A stretch of 64,000 bases of DNA from Ryuthela nishihirai (lineage: Eukaryota > Arthropoda > Arachnida > Araneae > Heptathelidae), in assembly GCA_038380435.1 (NCBI GenBank), contig JAWZYU010000017.1, forward strand, positions 26,029,483-26,093,482, written 5' to 3'. The notes below the pieces were generated by a model. That model was not told the DNA's origin and ran no database searches. It was given only the letters and a program-made list of their open reading frames with translations. Shown in pieces: positions 1-11,485 of this stretch. Every line of letters starts with the position of its first letter. The first letter of the stretch is position 1. The translations under genes and the position numbers were made by a program.

Positions 1-1040
1 TATACGCTTTTGGTGAAAAATTATGATGAAAATAGTTGGATTTTCCTTTTTTTTATAGCAGTGATTCTTAACTGACGAGTTGTAATCCTAAACTGGGTCG
101 CCATGCCATTTTGAGTGGATCACGGAAAATTTCGGAATAAAGTCGAAAAGGTCGATTAATCGATTAATTTGTTCATTAAGAGCGAGACATTATTAATCAA
201 AAAACTTTTAGAAAGAGGGAAGATTTGATTAAATGTAGTACGACAATTAAATTGATTGTAATCGACAAAAGAAAATTAAATCTTTTTGTAATCATTTATT
301 CAGCCAGCAGAAAAGAAAATAATCAAGGGAATAAATTAATCAAAATGACAAAAAAAATTATTTGCAGGTTTGAATTGGTCAGTGAACCATGGCAACACAT
401 TAACAATGGGTACAGTTCATTTTTTTCCCCCTCATGGTTACGAATAAACTTTTCTCTCTGATCCTACTTAGTTTAAGGCTTACGACTGATCCGATTTAGG
501 AAGCAGTCTTAATGCTAAACGCATGGCCACACAGAAAAAGGTTTGAGCGGTTTATCGTTATCAGCTTTAGAAACGTTCTGCCGTTTTGAAAATCCTCAAC
601 AACAACAGAGACAGTTTTTAAGACGGCGATAAGTTTTGAAATATTATAGCTGAACACGCTACGGTTTTCTGTAAGGCCAACTCGATTGTCGCTAATCGTT
701 TTCGCCTAAGCTGCCTCCAGAAGATTTGGTAATGTTAATGATGCTAAACCGCTTTCTATGAGGCCTACCTTAATTTGGAAACTTTCGAGTACTGGTGACA
801 GAAGCGAAATTGTCGATTAAAGTAATTGAATGCTTTTTTGTGAGTGCAGTCGTCGGTGTAAAAAAAAATCATTCCCTTAGGGAAATAAGCCGCTTGCTGA
901 GAGCATCATATTTTTTTTCTATTGATTAAGAGGAAGGGATTGTAAATGTTTGATCTCAGGGGTAAAAAAAAAAGCTTTCTTGCGAAGTGAGCGAAAATTC
1001 CTTATTTGGCTTGTTTTATCTTTTAGCAACAATTTATTAC
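1..1040. other. AT-rich intergenic sequence, no gene recognised
   Basis: Both strands hold only short, stop-riddled frames (the longest about 78 codons) with no recognisable domain. No clear tandem repeat or SINE is visible. I see nothing that supports a gene. Confidence 0.5.
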
Positions 1041-1170
1041 ACACATGAGGTTAAATGACCATGTCATAAGGACCCCAAGGACTGAGAGTTAGTAAGTGGA
1101 AAGGACCCACAAGATAGCTTCCTAACAAGGGTAACCAACGTGTACCTTAACATACACAAGAATAGCGGCA
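1041..1170 (-). mobile_element. Old SINE-A fragment
   Basis: The stretch keeps diverged SINE-A body words (TTAAATGACCATGTCATAAG, GGACCCACAAGATAGC and a decayed form of CTTTAACGTGCACAGGG) in the order expected for a copy on the minus strand. Head and tail are missing. It lies just before a second old copy. Confidence 0.6.
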
Positions 1171-1243
1171 GAAAAAGAATAGTGGTTAATAAGGCTAGAT
1201 TTAGAGGGACCGATGCCCCACCCCTTTCAAAATGTTAGTAAGA

Positions 1244-1562
1244 GGTTGGGTTGTTTTACCTCTGAAGGTATCTTTTGCACACAATGGGCTAAATGGCCAA
1301 GTTACAAGGACCCTGTAGCTCAGAGAAGGTTAAGGGAAGGAGTCCCATTGAACAGCTGTTAGAGACAGATGATAGCGTCCATCAAGGCTATCCAGCGTGT
1401 TCCTTAACGTGCACGAGGCATTGCTATCACGCTTAACGTCTCATACGATGGAAATTGCTTTTCTGATAGATGGCTACCGCCCCTATTGACCGAAGGCCGG
1501 GGGGGGGGGGGGGTGGAGATAAATCTCAACGCTGCTCAGTTGGACTCGAACCTGGGAACACT
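1244..1562 (-). mobile_element. Diverged SINE-A copy with internal poly-G expansion
   Basis: The copy starts with the tail word GGGTTGTTTTACCTCTGA and runs through the body to GGACTCGAACCTGGGAAC, the complement of the B-box region. The stretch that reads CAGGGCGGGGAATTTTGCGG in intact copies is replaced here by about 15 consecutive G. Several small deletions mark it as old, and no target-site duplication was found. Confidence 0.8.
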
Positions 1563-1989
1563 AGTAAGCGTAATGGAGGTTAAAAATTATATCTTGAGTA
1601 TATTTCACACAGTTTTCCCCAAAAAAAGTTTAAAACCTCTAAAAAGAAGGAGAAAATGTTACACCGCAATAGAAATCCAGTCTCTTGGACCCCCCCCCCC
1701 TCCCCCTTTACGCTTTTCTTGCTTGATTGCATCGCTTGGCACCCCCCTTAATTTTATTCTAGATCGAGGCCTGGGGGTTAGCCCAGGAAGATATTTTTCA
1801 AGTCATATAATTTGCCCAAGAAATTAGTTAAAGCTTAATAACCATACAAGGTCATTACAAACGAATACCTACATTTTAAACTGTTACATTATATTAAAAA
1901 TTAAGTAACAAAAGAAATTGTGGGTCGAAAATGTCAAGAAACTCTTCAGGTTTATTTGTTATGATCGCATGGAATTAATATCATGCGGG

Positions 1990-2197
1990 AATAGGGTTAT
2001 GAACAGTGTGCCTTAAAGGCCTCAGAAAGAGGGAGAGACCTAGGATGTGGTGGGCAGAAAATGTCAAACAGGACCTTGTTAGAATTGGTGTGCAGTGGCC
2101 AGATGTAGCTCAGGATAGATATGCTTGGAGAACTAAATTGCACGGTTTGGTTGGACCTCCGTAGCTCATGGCTGCTTGAGAATGATGATGATGTAAT
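1990..2197 (+). pseudogene. LINE-B 3'-end fragment (non-LTR retrotransposon)
   Basis: The sequence matches the 3' coding end of the LINE-B copy on the minus strand at 56.4-57.9 kb. Both read as an RGRPRMRW-like basic stretch, then VKxDLVRIGVQWPD, then QDR-AW--KLHGLVGPP, followed at once by a stop and an ATG-trinucleotide tail (here GATGATGATG). Only the last ~200 bp are present, which fits 5' truncation during target-primed reverse transcription. No catalytic residues lie in this fragment. Known: such C-terminal sequences follow the RT domain in several non-LTR clades. The clade was not determined. Confidence 0.75.
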
Positions 2198-2565
2198 GTC
2201 TTAAATGACAAATTTCCGAATCGCTGGATTGGTAAAGGCGGATTGATCTCGTGGACCCTGAGAAGTCCCAGTTTGACACTAGTGGACTTCTTTTTTCTCG
2301 GGATGATTTAAAAGCATCTTTTATTTTTAAAAAAGTTCATATTTAAATGAAAGAATCACTGTAGCTGTTGAATGTGTTACACCAGACATGCTGAGCTGAG
2401 TATCGACGGATTATAGCCTGGATTGGCGCCACATATTGAAGTTTGTTGAACACAAAGCAAAATTATGATTTTTTTTTTCACATTTTGTAAACACAATTGC
2501 TTTTGTTACTTAATTAATTATTTAATAAAATATAATACTTTAAAATATGGTTTTTTTTAGAAAGA

Positions 2566-2605
2566 CTTGCACAAGGTATGGCCGAAGAGCCATACCTTGT
2601 GCAAG
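2566..2605. repeat. Perfect 17-bp inverted repeat (hairpin)
   Basis: CTTGCACAAGGTATGGC and its exact complement GCCATACCTTGTGCAAG are separated by the 6-nt loop CGAAGA. The arm resembles the SINE-A body word GCCATACCCTGTGCACG, so it probably arose from an inverted duplication inside an old SINE-A. Confidence 0.85.
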
Positions 2606-2634
2606 AATTCACTGGATAACTTTAAAGCGAACCT

Positions 2635-2763
2635 ACGTAATATTGTCTCCTAACAGTTATACAGTGGGTCCCCTTCCCCTAACCTCCTCTGAGTCTTCGG
2701 GATCCTTGTGACTTGGCCATTTAGCGCAAAACAAAGTGTCTCTCAGAAGGTGAAACAATCCAG
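2635..2763 (+). mobile_element. Old SINE-A 3' fragment
   Basis: It contains CTCCTAACAG, GTGGGTCCCCTTCCCCTAAC, TTGTGACTTGGCCATTTAGC and a decayed tail GGTGAAACAATCC, which are the last third of SINE-A. The head side is lost near the hairpin at 2566-2605. Confidence 0.7.
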
Positions 2764-2810
2764 AAGGCATTGTTCGACTTTTGTGAGCGAAAGAGATAAA
2801 TATCTTTAAA

Positions 2811-3016
2811 TAATAAATAAATAAATACCCCCTCAAGCAGCTGCTTGCCACAGAGGTCTGACAGGAACCTGTCAGTTTATATGCCATAGTAGGAGATCTG
2901 AGAGGATGGCAGGACCACAGCAGAAAAACGACACCCACATCCATGCCTAATCCGGGGCTCGAACCCAGGTCCCTTAGATCAGTAGCCAAGCGTGCTAACC
3001 ACTCGGCCACGTTACC
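2811..3016 (-). mobile_element. SINE-S copy (second tRNA-derived SINE)
   Basis: On the minus strand the tRNA-like head reads TGGCCGAGTGGTTAGCACGC (A-box type) and later GGTTCGAGCCC (B box). A ~110-bp body follows, then a tail of AATAAATA-type repeats at the left end (TTATT in the element's orientation). The same head, body and tail recur at 24.4 and 37.8 kb, so this is a dispersed family. The A box suggests a serine/leucine-class tRNA ancestor, but the anticodon region is too altered to be sure. Frames read from it are not genes. Confidence 0.85.
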
Positions 3017-3983
3017 AGAAATAAATTGACGTTTTCTGGAACTTCAAACATCTAATAAAGGATCTGAATATCTGGAATCTCGGAATGTAAAATCGAAGAC
3101 CAGTGAAACGTTTAGAAATAGAAAAGGAAAAAGTCGATGCTTTGGAATCAACATCAGAAGTGACATCCTTGGGAGTGTCTGATGACAGTTTTAGTTTCCT
3201 TTCATACAAATTGAGAAAAAAAAAAGAAGTTGGAGCATGCTGCAAAAATGGAAAAAAAAAGTACCCAAATCAAACTGTTGACTAGAATAAAATGATAAAA
3301 AGAATGAGAGAATAACAGGAGCACTTCAGAGGCTGTGGGTGAAAAATATATGAGAAAAAATATTGAAGCAAAAGTTGAAAGGAATTTCAATCTACAATTT
3401 ACGCTTCTTTTCAGTCTTTAGAGCAGGAAAGGAAAGCGAAATCGTTGAAGGGTTGAGGAAAGGGAACTGACTACACGATTGTGTAATATGACGTTGAAAC
3501 AAATTTCTTCAATTCGTTGTCGAATTTTCTGTTCAGGGGGCTTATTTAGAATCGAAGGAAGTTCCGTTATACGACGTGTTCGGAGAACTTGATTTCGAAT
3601 GGATTCACTTTGACGTTTAAAGTGGCACTGGAAATATATTTTTCTGTGTCGACTTCCGTAAGTAACTTTCAAATTGAGGCTTTTTTTTTGAATTCACGAA
3701 GAGAGTCTGAGGTGTATCGATTATTTTTTTCTGCAAGGCTTAGCTTCTAAACGATATTTTTCCATTTCATTTTGGAAAAAGGCAACTACCTATAAAAGTT
3801 AGCAAACTTAGGTTCTTCAACATCAGTAGGGTTGTAAGAGTCGTAAGGCGATGCGAATTGATTTCCATAGAAAGTGAAATCAGGGAGAGTACGAAATTCG
3901 AGGAGCTGGTGGAATTTAAAGGGAGTTGTTCGAAATCAACGAATTTGCTCTAAATATAAGAGGAGCAGCTTCAAAGATTAACT
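3017..3983. other. No gene recognised; short A-rich degenerate repeats
   Basis: Frames are short and overlap on both strands. From about 3880, words like AATTTAAAGGGAGTTGTTC recur at irregular spacing and continue after the SINE at 4370-4490, so the SINE at 3984 was inserted into a decayed simple repeat. Confidence 0.45.
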
Positions 3984-4355
3984 TGGGCGGGGGTGGCTCA
4001 GTCGGTAGCGCGCCAGGCTCGTAATCTGTAGTTCCCAGGTTCGAGTCCCAGCTGGGTCAGCGTTGAGATTTATCTTCGCAAAATTCCCTGCCCACGGTCA
4101 GTAGGGGACACCGATGGGCTTGGAAAGGCCGCCGTCCGTCGGATGGGACGTTAAGCCGTGGCACCGTGTGCGGGAGAGCCATACCCTGTGCACGTTAAAG
4201 AACACGCTGGATGGCCTTGACGGGAGGCTACCATCTTGTCTCCCAACAGCTGTTCCAGTGGATCCCCAACCTTCTCTGAGCCTTCGGGGTCCATGTGACC
4301 TGGCCATTTAGCCCATTGTGTACAAAAAAAGTGCCGCTCAGAGGTAAAACAACCC
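3984..4355 (+). mobile_element. SINE-A copy with target-site duplication
   Basis: The tRNA-like head (GGCTCAGTCGGTAGCGCGCC, then CCAGGTTCGAGTCCCAG) is followed by the full body and the tail AAAACAACCC. It is flanked by the 11-bp direct repeat AAAGATTAACT at 3973-3983 and 4356-4366, so it moved by retrotransposition. Confidence 0.92.
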
Positions 4356-4499
4356 AAAGATTAACTAAAATTTAAGGGGGGGAAGTTGTTAAAAGAATCA
4401 AAGGGAATGCTCAAAATTTAAAGAGAATTATTCAAAAAAAGTTTTGTTTATAATTCAAGAGAGTTGTTTTAAATTTAAAGAGAGTCGTCACGGTAGGAA

Positions 4500-5400
4500 C
4501 ATAAATGCTTTTGAGTGCATATCTCAGTTTAATTATCTCTGGTTTTGCAAAGGATACTGGTAATGTGCAACATGATATAAAATAAGGGTATAACAATTAA
4601 AATGCAAATTACGCTGTGCGATAATTTGATCGTTCTCAAGTTTGGTATGGTAGTGAAACTTGAACGTTTGCAAGCAAGATAACTGGAAACTTGATGCCTT
4701 TGATTTTAGATGTTTGCGCAGTAACTTGGACATTATGTGTTTCAACTTTGTAAGTAATGATGAGGTTAAGCAAAGCAGTCAGCAACCTCTTTTGAGCAGC
4801 ATATTGTGCAGAGAGAAACGCCGTTGGGTTGGTCATGTTGCCCGTCATGCCATTCGGTTATAACTACAGGTTAGAGTTACTAACAGTGAGCCTATAAGCC
4901 TCAGATTGGATTGGATTGTTTTACCTCTGAGCGGCACTTTTTTGCACACAATGGGCTAAATGGCCAGGTCACATGGGCCCCGAAGGCTCAGAGAAGGTTG
5001 GGGGAGGGGACCCACTGGAACAGCTGTTGGGAGACAGATGGTAGCCTCTCGTCAAGGCCATCCAGCGTGTTCTTTAACGTGCACAGGGTATGGCTCTCCC
5101 GCACACGGGGCCACGGCTTAACGTCCCATCCGACGGAAGGCGGCCTTTCCAAACCCATCGGTGTCCCCTACTGACCGTGGGCAGGGCGGGGAATTTTGCG
5201 GAGATAAATCTCAACGCTGACCCAGCTGGGACTCGAACCTGGGAACTACAGATTACGAGCCTGGCGCGCTATCGACTGAGCCACCCCCGCCCCAAATATA
5301 AGCCTGAGAAAAAGGTGAAGATCTACAATGCAGTGGATAGACAATGTCAAATTCGCCATTCTGCTCTTGATGAGGAAGAGGCGCCGATGGGCTGGGAAAG
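4500..5400 (+). pseudogene. LINE-B relic split by a SINE
   Basis: In shifting plus frames this matches the post-RT region of LINE-B at 56.4-57.1 kb. The shared order is an SQFNYL segment, then NWKLDAFDFRCLRS (compare NRKLDAFDSRCLRS), then NFVSNDEVKQ and LSSILCRE. It resumes after the SINE at 4905-5296. Frameshifts and stops rule out function. It is the same element family as the fragments at 1990 and 40462 and the longer copy near 57 kb, and it is older than the SINE it contains. Confidence 0.75.
4905..5296 (-). mobile_element. SINE-A copy inside LINE-B relic
   Basis: Full-length minus-strand copy with a GGATTGGATTG tail variant and a complete head ending GCCACCCCCGCCCC. Flanking repeats are TATAAGCCTCAG (4893-4904) and TATAAGCCTGAG (5297-5308), a 12-bp target-site duplication with one change. 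Confidence 0.92.
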
Positions 5401-5402
5401 AG

Positions 5403-6840
5403 TTGTTTATTGTATGAATTTTTAGAAAAGCATATATACAAATATGTTAATAATTTTTTAGATAAATGCAAAATAATCACAAATAGGCAGTACGAGTTTA
5501 GGAAGAACAGAGGAACAATTGATTTATTAGATAATTTCTCACAATACTCAATTCTGGAAAAAAATGTTTGTGCTATATTTATAGATTTGAATAAAGCATT
5601 TGATACGGTTAACCATGACATATTGTTTAAAACATTCTCATTGGTGGGAATTCGAGATTCACTGAATGAATAGTTCAAAAATTACTTGTCTAATAGGGCC
5701 TATCATCACTAGGATTGAAAATTGTGAGAGTGGAGATCAAATTTTAAAATCAGGTATACCACAGGGTTCAGTATTAGTGCCACTTTTTTATTTGCAATTT
5801 ATCTAGATGATTTAGCAGAAATAAATTTTCAGGGTAATTTGTGTATGTTTGCTGACGATACCGTTCTGCTGAACGCAGTATGCAGGTAGAAGAAGTAGTT
5901 AGATGTGCACGAAACGACTATAATGTAGCAAATTCTTGGTTTCAGAAAAAACAAACTCTTCTTAAATAAAGAAAAAACGAAATATATAATCATTTAGAGT
6001 AGGTAACTAGAACAACAACAAGTTAAATAATTTATGCATTAAAACGCATAGCTATAACTGTCTATGTTGTTGGGTTGTTTTACCTCTGAGCGGCACTTTT
6101 TTGCACACCATGGGCTAAATGGGCAGGTCACATGGATCCCGAAGGCTCAGAGAAGGTTGGGGGAGGGGACCCACTGGAACAGCTGTTGGGAGACAGATGG
6201 TAGCCTCCCGTCAAGGCCATCCAGCGTGTTCTTTAACGTGCACAGGGTATGGCTCTCCCGCACACGGATTAACGTCCCATCAGACGGACGGCGGCCTTTC
6301 CAAGCCCATCGGTGTCCCCTACTGACCGTGGGCAGGACGGGGAATTTTGCGGAGATAAATCTCAACGCTGACCCAGCTGGGACTCGAACCTGGGAACTAC
6401 AGATTACGAGCCTGGCGCGCTACCGACTGAGCCACCCCCGCCCCATAATAACTGTCTATGTAAATTAAACCTTTACCAAAGTGCATGTCTCTGCCCAATT
6501 GTGGAAGAGGTTAATAAAATTCAATATTTGGGGAATTATATTGACCAAGATTTTAAATGGAAATCGCACATGAAATATTCTTGTTATAAACTAAGGTATG
6601 CATCTTACAAAGTGTTGAAGTTGAATACTCTTATTCCATTGGATGTCATAACAATGATATATAAAGCTCTCTGTGAATCAATCGTTAGTATGGTATCAGT
6701 ATATATGGATGCACATATAAATCTGTTTTAAGTAATATTAAACGAATACAAAAAATTACTCAAATAATATTGTTAAATTCAATAAACATGTCATTAATGA
6801 ATATCAACTTGGCAATAGTTTTCATTATCTGAACATTTTA
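5403..6840 (+). pseudogene. Non-LTR reverse transcriptase relic
   Basis: Plus-strand frames read the landmarks of a LINE reverse transcriptase in order: a YEFRKNRGTIDLL segment, the motif IFIDLNKAFDTVNHDIL (catalytic Asp of motif A) at about 5575-5630, a GIPQGS-like turn near 5755, FADDTVLL (motif C, catalytic DD) near 5850-5870, and, after the SINE at 6068-6447, IQYLGNYIDQDFKWKSH, typical of the post-RT region of Jockey/CR1-like elements. Several frameshifts and stops break the frame, and neither the endonuclease nor ORF1 is seen. It has a different sequence from LINE-B. The exact clade would need a tree. Confidence 0.8.
6068..6447 (-). mobile_element. SINE-A copy inside RT relic
   Basis: Near-complete copy whose tail starts TGTTGGGTTGTTTTACC. 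The target-site duplication ATAACTGTCTATGT lies at 6054-6067 and 6448-6461 and is identical over 14 bp, so insertion was recent relative to the decayed LINE around it. Confidence 0.93.
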
Positions 6841-6845
6841 TCAAA

Positions 6846-7024
6846 GGCTTAACGTCCCATCCGACGGACGGCGACCTTTCCAAGCCCATCAGTGTCCCTT
6901 ACTGACCGTGGACGGACGAGGAGTTTTGCGGAGATAAATCTCATCGCTGACCAAGCTGGGACTCGAATCCTGGGAACTGCTGATTACGAACCTGGCGCGC
7001 TACCGACTGAGTCACCTCTACCCC
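6846..7024 (-). mobile_element. SINE-A head-half fragment
   Basis: Holds the body from CTTAACGTCCCATCCGACGG through the head (ACTCGAATCCTGGGAACTGC, CGCGCTACCGACTGAGTCAC). The tail half is missing. Its head directly abuts the 37-bp satellite array. Confidence 0.85.
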
Positions 7025-9871
7025 CTGTTGAAGAAGTGTGACTGTTATTGTTGCAGTGATCGTGTTGGAGAGATATGACTGTTATTGTTGCTGGGAGAGT
7101 GTTGGAATGGTGTGACTGTTATTGTTGCTCAGAGAGTGTTGGAATGGTGTGACTGTTATTGTTGCTCGGAGAGTGTTGGAATGGTGTGACTGTTATTGTT
7201 GCTGGGAGAGTGTTGGAAAGGTGTGACTGTTATTGTTGCTGGGAGAGTGTTGGAATGGTGTGACTGTTATTGTTGCTGGGAGAGTGTTGGAATGGTGTGA
7301 CTGTTATTGTTGCTGGGAGAGTGTTGGAATGGTGTGACTGTTATTGTTGCTGGGAGAGTGTTGGAATGGTGTGACTGTTATTGTTGCTGGGAGAGTGTTG
7401 GAATGGTGTGACTGTTATTGTTGCTGGGAGAGTGTTGGAATGGTGTGACTGTTATTGTTGCTGGGAGAGTGTTGGAATGGTGTGACTGTTATTGTTGCTG
7501 GGAGAGTGTTGGAATGGTGTGACTGTTATTGTTGCTGGGAGAGTGTTGGAATGGTGTGACTGTTATTGTTGCTGGGAGAGTGTTGGAATGGTGTGACTGT
7601 TATTGTTGCTGGGAGAGTGTTGGAATGGTGTGACTGTTATTGTTGCTCGGAGAGTGTTGGAATGGTGTGACTGTTATTGTTGCTGGGAGAGTGTTGGAAT
7701 GGTGTGACTGTTATTGTTGCTGGGAGAGTGTTGGAATGGTGTGACTGTTATTGTTGCTGGGAGAGTGTTGGAATGGTGTGACTGTTATTGTTGCTGGGAG
7801 AGTGTTGGAATGGTGTGACTGTTATTGTTGCTGGGAGAGTGTTGGAATGGTGTGACTGTTATTGTTGCTCGGAGAGTGTTGGAATGGTGTGACTGTTATT
7901 GTTGCTGGGAGAGTGTTGGAATGGTGTGACTGTTATTGTTGCTGGGAGAGTGTTGGAATGGTGTGACTGTTATTGTTGCTGGGAGAGTGTTGGAATGGTG
8001 TGACTGTTATTGTTGCTGGGAGAGTGTTGGAATGGTGTGACTGTTATTGTTGCTGGGAGAGTGTTGGAATGGTGTGACTGTTATTGTTGCTGGGAGAGTG
8101 TTGGAATGGTGTGACTGTTATTGTTGCTGGGAGAGTGTTGGAATGGTGTGACTGTTATTGTTGCTGGGAGAGTGTTGGAATGGTGTGACTGTTATTGTTG
8201 CTGGGAGAGTGTTGGAATGGTGTGACTGTTATTGTTGCTGGGAGAGTGTTGGAATGGTGTGACTGTTATTGTTGCTCGGAGAGTGTTGGAATGGTGTGAC
8301 TGTTATTGTTGCTGGGAGAGTGTTGGAATGGTGTGACTGTTATTGTTGCTGGGAGAGTGTTGGAATGGTGTGACTGTTATTGTTGCTGGGAGAGTGTTGG
8401 AATGGTGTGACTGTTATTGTTGCTGGGAGAGTGTTGGAATGGTGTGACTGTTATTGTTGCTGGGAGAGTGTTGGAATGGTGTGACTGTTATTGTTGCTGG
8501 GAGAGTGTTGGAATGGTGTGACTGTTATTGTTGCTGGGAGAGTGTTGGAATGGTGTGACTGTTATTGTTGCTGGGAGAGTGTTGGAATGGTGTGACTGTT
8601 ATTGTTGCTGGGAGAGTGTTGGAATGGTGTGACTGTTATTGTTGCTGGGAGAGTGTTGGAATGGTGTGACTGTTATTGTTGCTCGGAGAGTGTTGGAATG
8701 GTGTGACTGTTATTGTTGCTGGGAGAGTGTTGGAATGGTGTGACTGTTATTGTTGCTGGGAGAGTGTTGGAATGGTGTGACTGTTATTGTTGCTGGGAGA
8801 GTGTTGGAATGGTGTGACTGTTATTGTTGCTGGGAGAGTGTTGGAATGGTGTGACTGTTATTGTTGCTGGGAGAGTGTTGGAATGGTGTGACTGTTATTG
8901 TTGCTGGGAGAGTGTTGGAATGGTGTGACTGTTATTGTTGCTGGGAGAGTGTTGGAATGGTGTGACTGTTATTGTTGCTGGGAGAGTGTTGGAAAGGTGT
9001 GACTGTTATTGTTGCTGGGAGAGTGTTGGAATGGTGTGACTGTTATTGTTGCTGGGAGAGTGTTGGAATGGTGTGACTGTTATTGTTGCTGGGAGAGTGT
9101 TGGAATGGTGTGACTGTTATTGTTGCTGGGAGAGTGTTGGAATGGTGTGACTGTTATTGTTGCTGGGAGAGTGTTGGAATGGTGTGACTGTTATTGTTGC
9201 TGGGAGAGTGTTGGAATGGTGTGACTGTTATTGTTGCTGGGAGAGTGTTGGAATGGTGTGACTGTTATTGTTGCTGGGAGAGTGTTGGAATGGTGTGACT
9301 GTTATTGTTGCTGGGAGAGTGTTGGAATGGTGTGACTGTTATTGTTGCTGGGAGAGTGTTGGAATGGTGTGACTGTTATTGTTGCTGGGAGAGTGTTGGA
9401 ATGGTGTGACTGTTATTGTTGCTCGGAGAGTGTTGGAATGGTGTGACTGTTATTTTTGCTCGGAGAGTGTTGGAATGGTGTGACTGTTATTGTTGCTCGG
9501 AGAGTGTTGGAATGGTGTGACTGTTATTGTTGCTGGGAGAGTGTTGGAATGGTGTGACTGTTATTGTTGCTGGGAGAGTGTTGGAATGGTGTGACTGTTA
9601 TTGTTGCTGGGAGAGTGTTGGAATGGTGTGACTGTTATTGTTGCTGGGAGAGTGTTGGAATGGTGTGACTGTTATTGTTGCTGGGAGAGTGTTGGAATGG
9701 TGTGACTGTTATTGTTGCTCGGAGAGTGTTGGAATGGTGTGACTGTTATTGTTGCTGGGAGAGTGTTGGAATGGTGTGACTGTTTTTGTTGCTCGGAGAG
9801 TGTTGGGATGGTGTGACTGTTATTGTTGCTGGGAACGTGTTAAAGAAGTGTGACTGTTATTTGCCCTCTAA
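7025..9871. repeat. 37-bp satellite array, about 76 units
   Basis: The unit starts TGTGACTGTTATTGTTGCTG and ends GGAGAGTGTTGGAATGG (37 bp). Interior units are almost identical. The first and last units are degenerate and share an AAGAAGTGTGACTGTTA form. The main variant is CTCGG for CTGGG, at about 7164, 7645, 7867, 8274, 8681, 9421, 9458, 9495, 9717 and 9791. The gaps 7867-8274 and 8274-8681 are both 407 bp (11 units). The unit is not a multiple of three and holds no long frame, so this is a non-coding satellite kept uniform by unequal exchange. Confidence 0.97.
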
Positions 9872-10680
9872 TCCCCTCTAATAAGCTTAAAACCGTGAAC
9901 GGCGTGACGTGTCGTCGAAATTTGGAGTTCCGTGCCTGTTGGAATTCCAACTACCTCCACCTTTTTCCTCGTCCCTTGCATAGCCTTGAGGGGTGTTTGA
10001 GAGTTGAATCAGAACCACGTGGTGTCTCTGGTTGATAAGCACATGCTCAATGAGGAGATTGTGCGGCATCTGCAATGGAGGAAGAAATGTCCAGAACATC
10101 GGTACAGATCTATAAAAATCTGAACAAATCCCGGGAAATCGGGAAATATTCCCTACTTAACAGCCACGAATCCTGAGGCTGGGAAATTTCCCACTTGCAA
10201 ACAGAAGATATGAAATTTTTCACGCACGTCATTTCTCACTTAGTATCTGTAAAGCAAAACTTACTTTGAGTACTTTCTCTGCAACTAAGCACGCCAGGAT
10301 TTAGAAAAAAATAAAGAGTAGGAGGGGAGGGGGCGTTGAAGAGACTGGAATTTCACTGCAGCATAACGTTTTCCGTTCCTTTTGAAGGTCTTTTAAAAGT
10401 TTTGAATGCATGAAATATGCATAAGTTTAATAATATTTTTGCTTCCATCACCCTTACTAGCATTCTCAAAGGAATTCTCTCTCTTCCCGCCCCCTTTAAA
10501 TTCTGCCCTGCATCCATGTAGTCCTCCATCACTGGATTTACCTACAGCAGCGTTGTTCGTAGACATGACATTTGTAAACCGATGTAAAAACAAACTTGAT
10601 GTATTTCTCTTTATTACAGTTCTTTTCCTTTCCTGGGACAATTGGTTATATATGTGTTGATGTTATATTTCCTTTTACCA
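9872..10680. other. No gene recognised
   Basis: Frames of up to about 84 codons overlap on opposite strands without any familiar domain. A G-rich run sits near 10320-10335. I see no repeat copy or RNA gene. Confidence 0.4.
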
Positions 10681-10790
10681 TTGGGTTGAGCCACTTCCGA
10701 GAGGCACTTTTTTGCACACAAGACCCCGAGTTCTTAGAGAAGGTTAGGGGACCCATTGGACAGATGTTAGGAGACAGATGGAGTCGGAAA
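10681..10790 (-). mobile_element. Old SINE-A tail-side fragment
   Basis: Reads TTGGGTTGAGCCACTTCCGA, then GAGGCACTTTTTTGCACACA and GAAGGTTAGGGGACCCATTG, and stops after GGAGACAGATGG. The head side is missing. Confidence 0.75.
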
Positions 10791-10840
10791 TAAGAATAAA
10801 TATATTGATATCACATACATTGTGTTTTTACAAAAGAGAG

Positions 10841-11190
10841 TTTGGGTTGGGGTTGTTTTATCTCTGAGAGGCACTTTGTTGCACACAATGGGCTGAATGG
10901 CCAGGTCACAAGGACCCCGAAGGCTCAGAGTAGGTTTGGGGAGGGAACTCGCTGGAACAGCTGTTGGGAGACAGATTGTAGCCTCCCGTCAAGGCCATCC
11001 AGTGTGTTCATTAACGTGCACAGGGTATGGGCTCTGCCGCACACGGGGCCACGTCTTAACGTCCCATCCGACGGACGGTGGCTTTTCCAATTCCATTGGT
11101 GGACAATTAGGATATTTTTCTTTGCGATTTATCTCATCGAAACTTCCCGTTCTTCCTGTAGATTACGCTACCGACTGAGCCACCCCTTCC
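10841..11190 (-). mobile_element. Diverged SINE-A copy
   Basis: Most of the element is present, from GGGGTTGTTTTATCTCTGAG to the head remnant TACGCTACCGACTGAGCCAC. A deletion with scrambling at about 11095-11160 removed part of the body and the B box. Confidence 0.85.
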
Positions 11191-11377
11191 ATCTTTTCAT
11201 CATTACTTTCAATTAAGTTGCTTTTCAATACTTTCACACAGAAAGAGATTTAGCTTTTGTAACGTTCTCAAACCTTCTGACATCTAAAAATAAAAGCAAT
11301 TCTCCGCAGCAGAAGTAGCTTTAAAGTAAATTGGAGCTTGCTAAAGAACACGATGGAGTTTGCTTTTCGGTCACCTA

Positions 11378-11485
11378 CAGTCGCTCAAAAAAATATCCGA
11401 ACACTATAGTTGATTGCAGAATTCATAAAAAATATCTGGCAACGATTTTTTTAGAAATTAGTGATCTTGCAACCTTCGTGTCACG
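11378..11485. mobile_element. Half copy of the foldback MITE
   Basis: Starts after a TA with CAGTCGCTCAAAAAAATATC and runs to the midpoint CCTTCGTGTCACG, where it is joined to a SINE-A fragment. Only one arm of the palindrome remains. Confidence 0.85.

Noticed and set aside
7025..9871. CRISPR array
   Set aside because: Units are contiguous 37-bp repeats with no unique spacers, and all surroundings are eukaryotic transposons.
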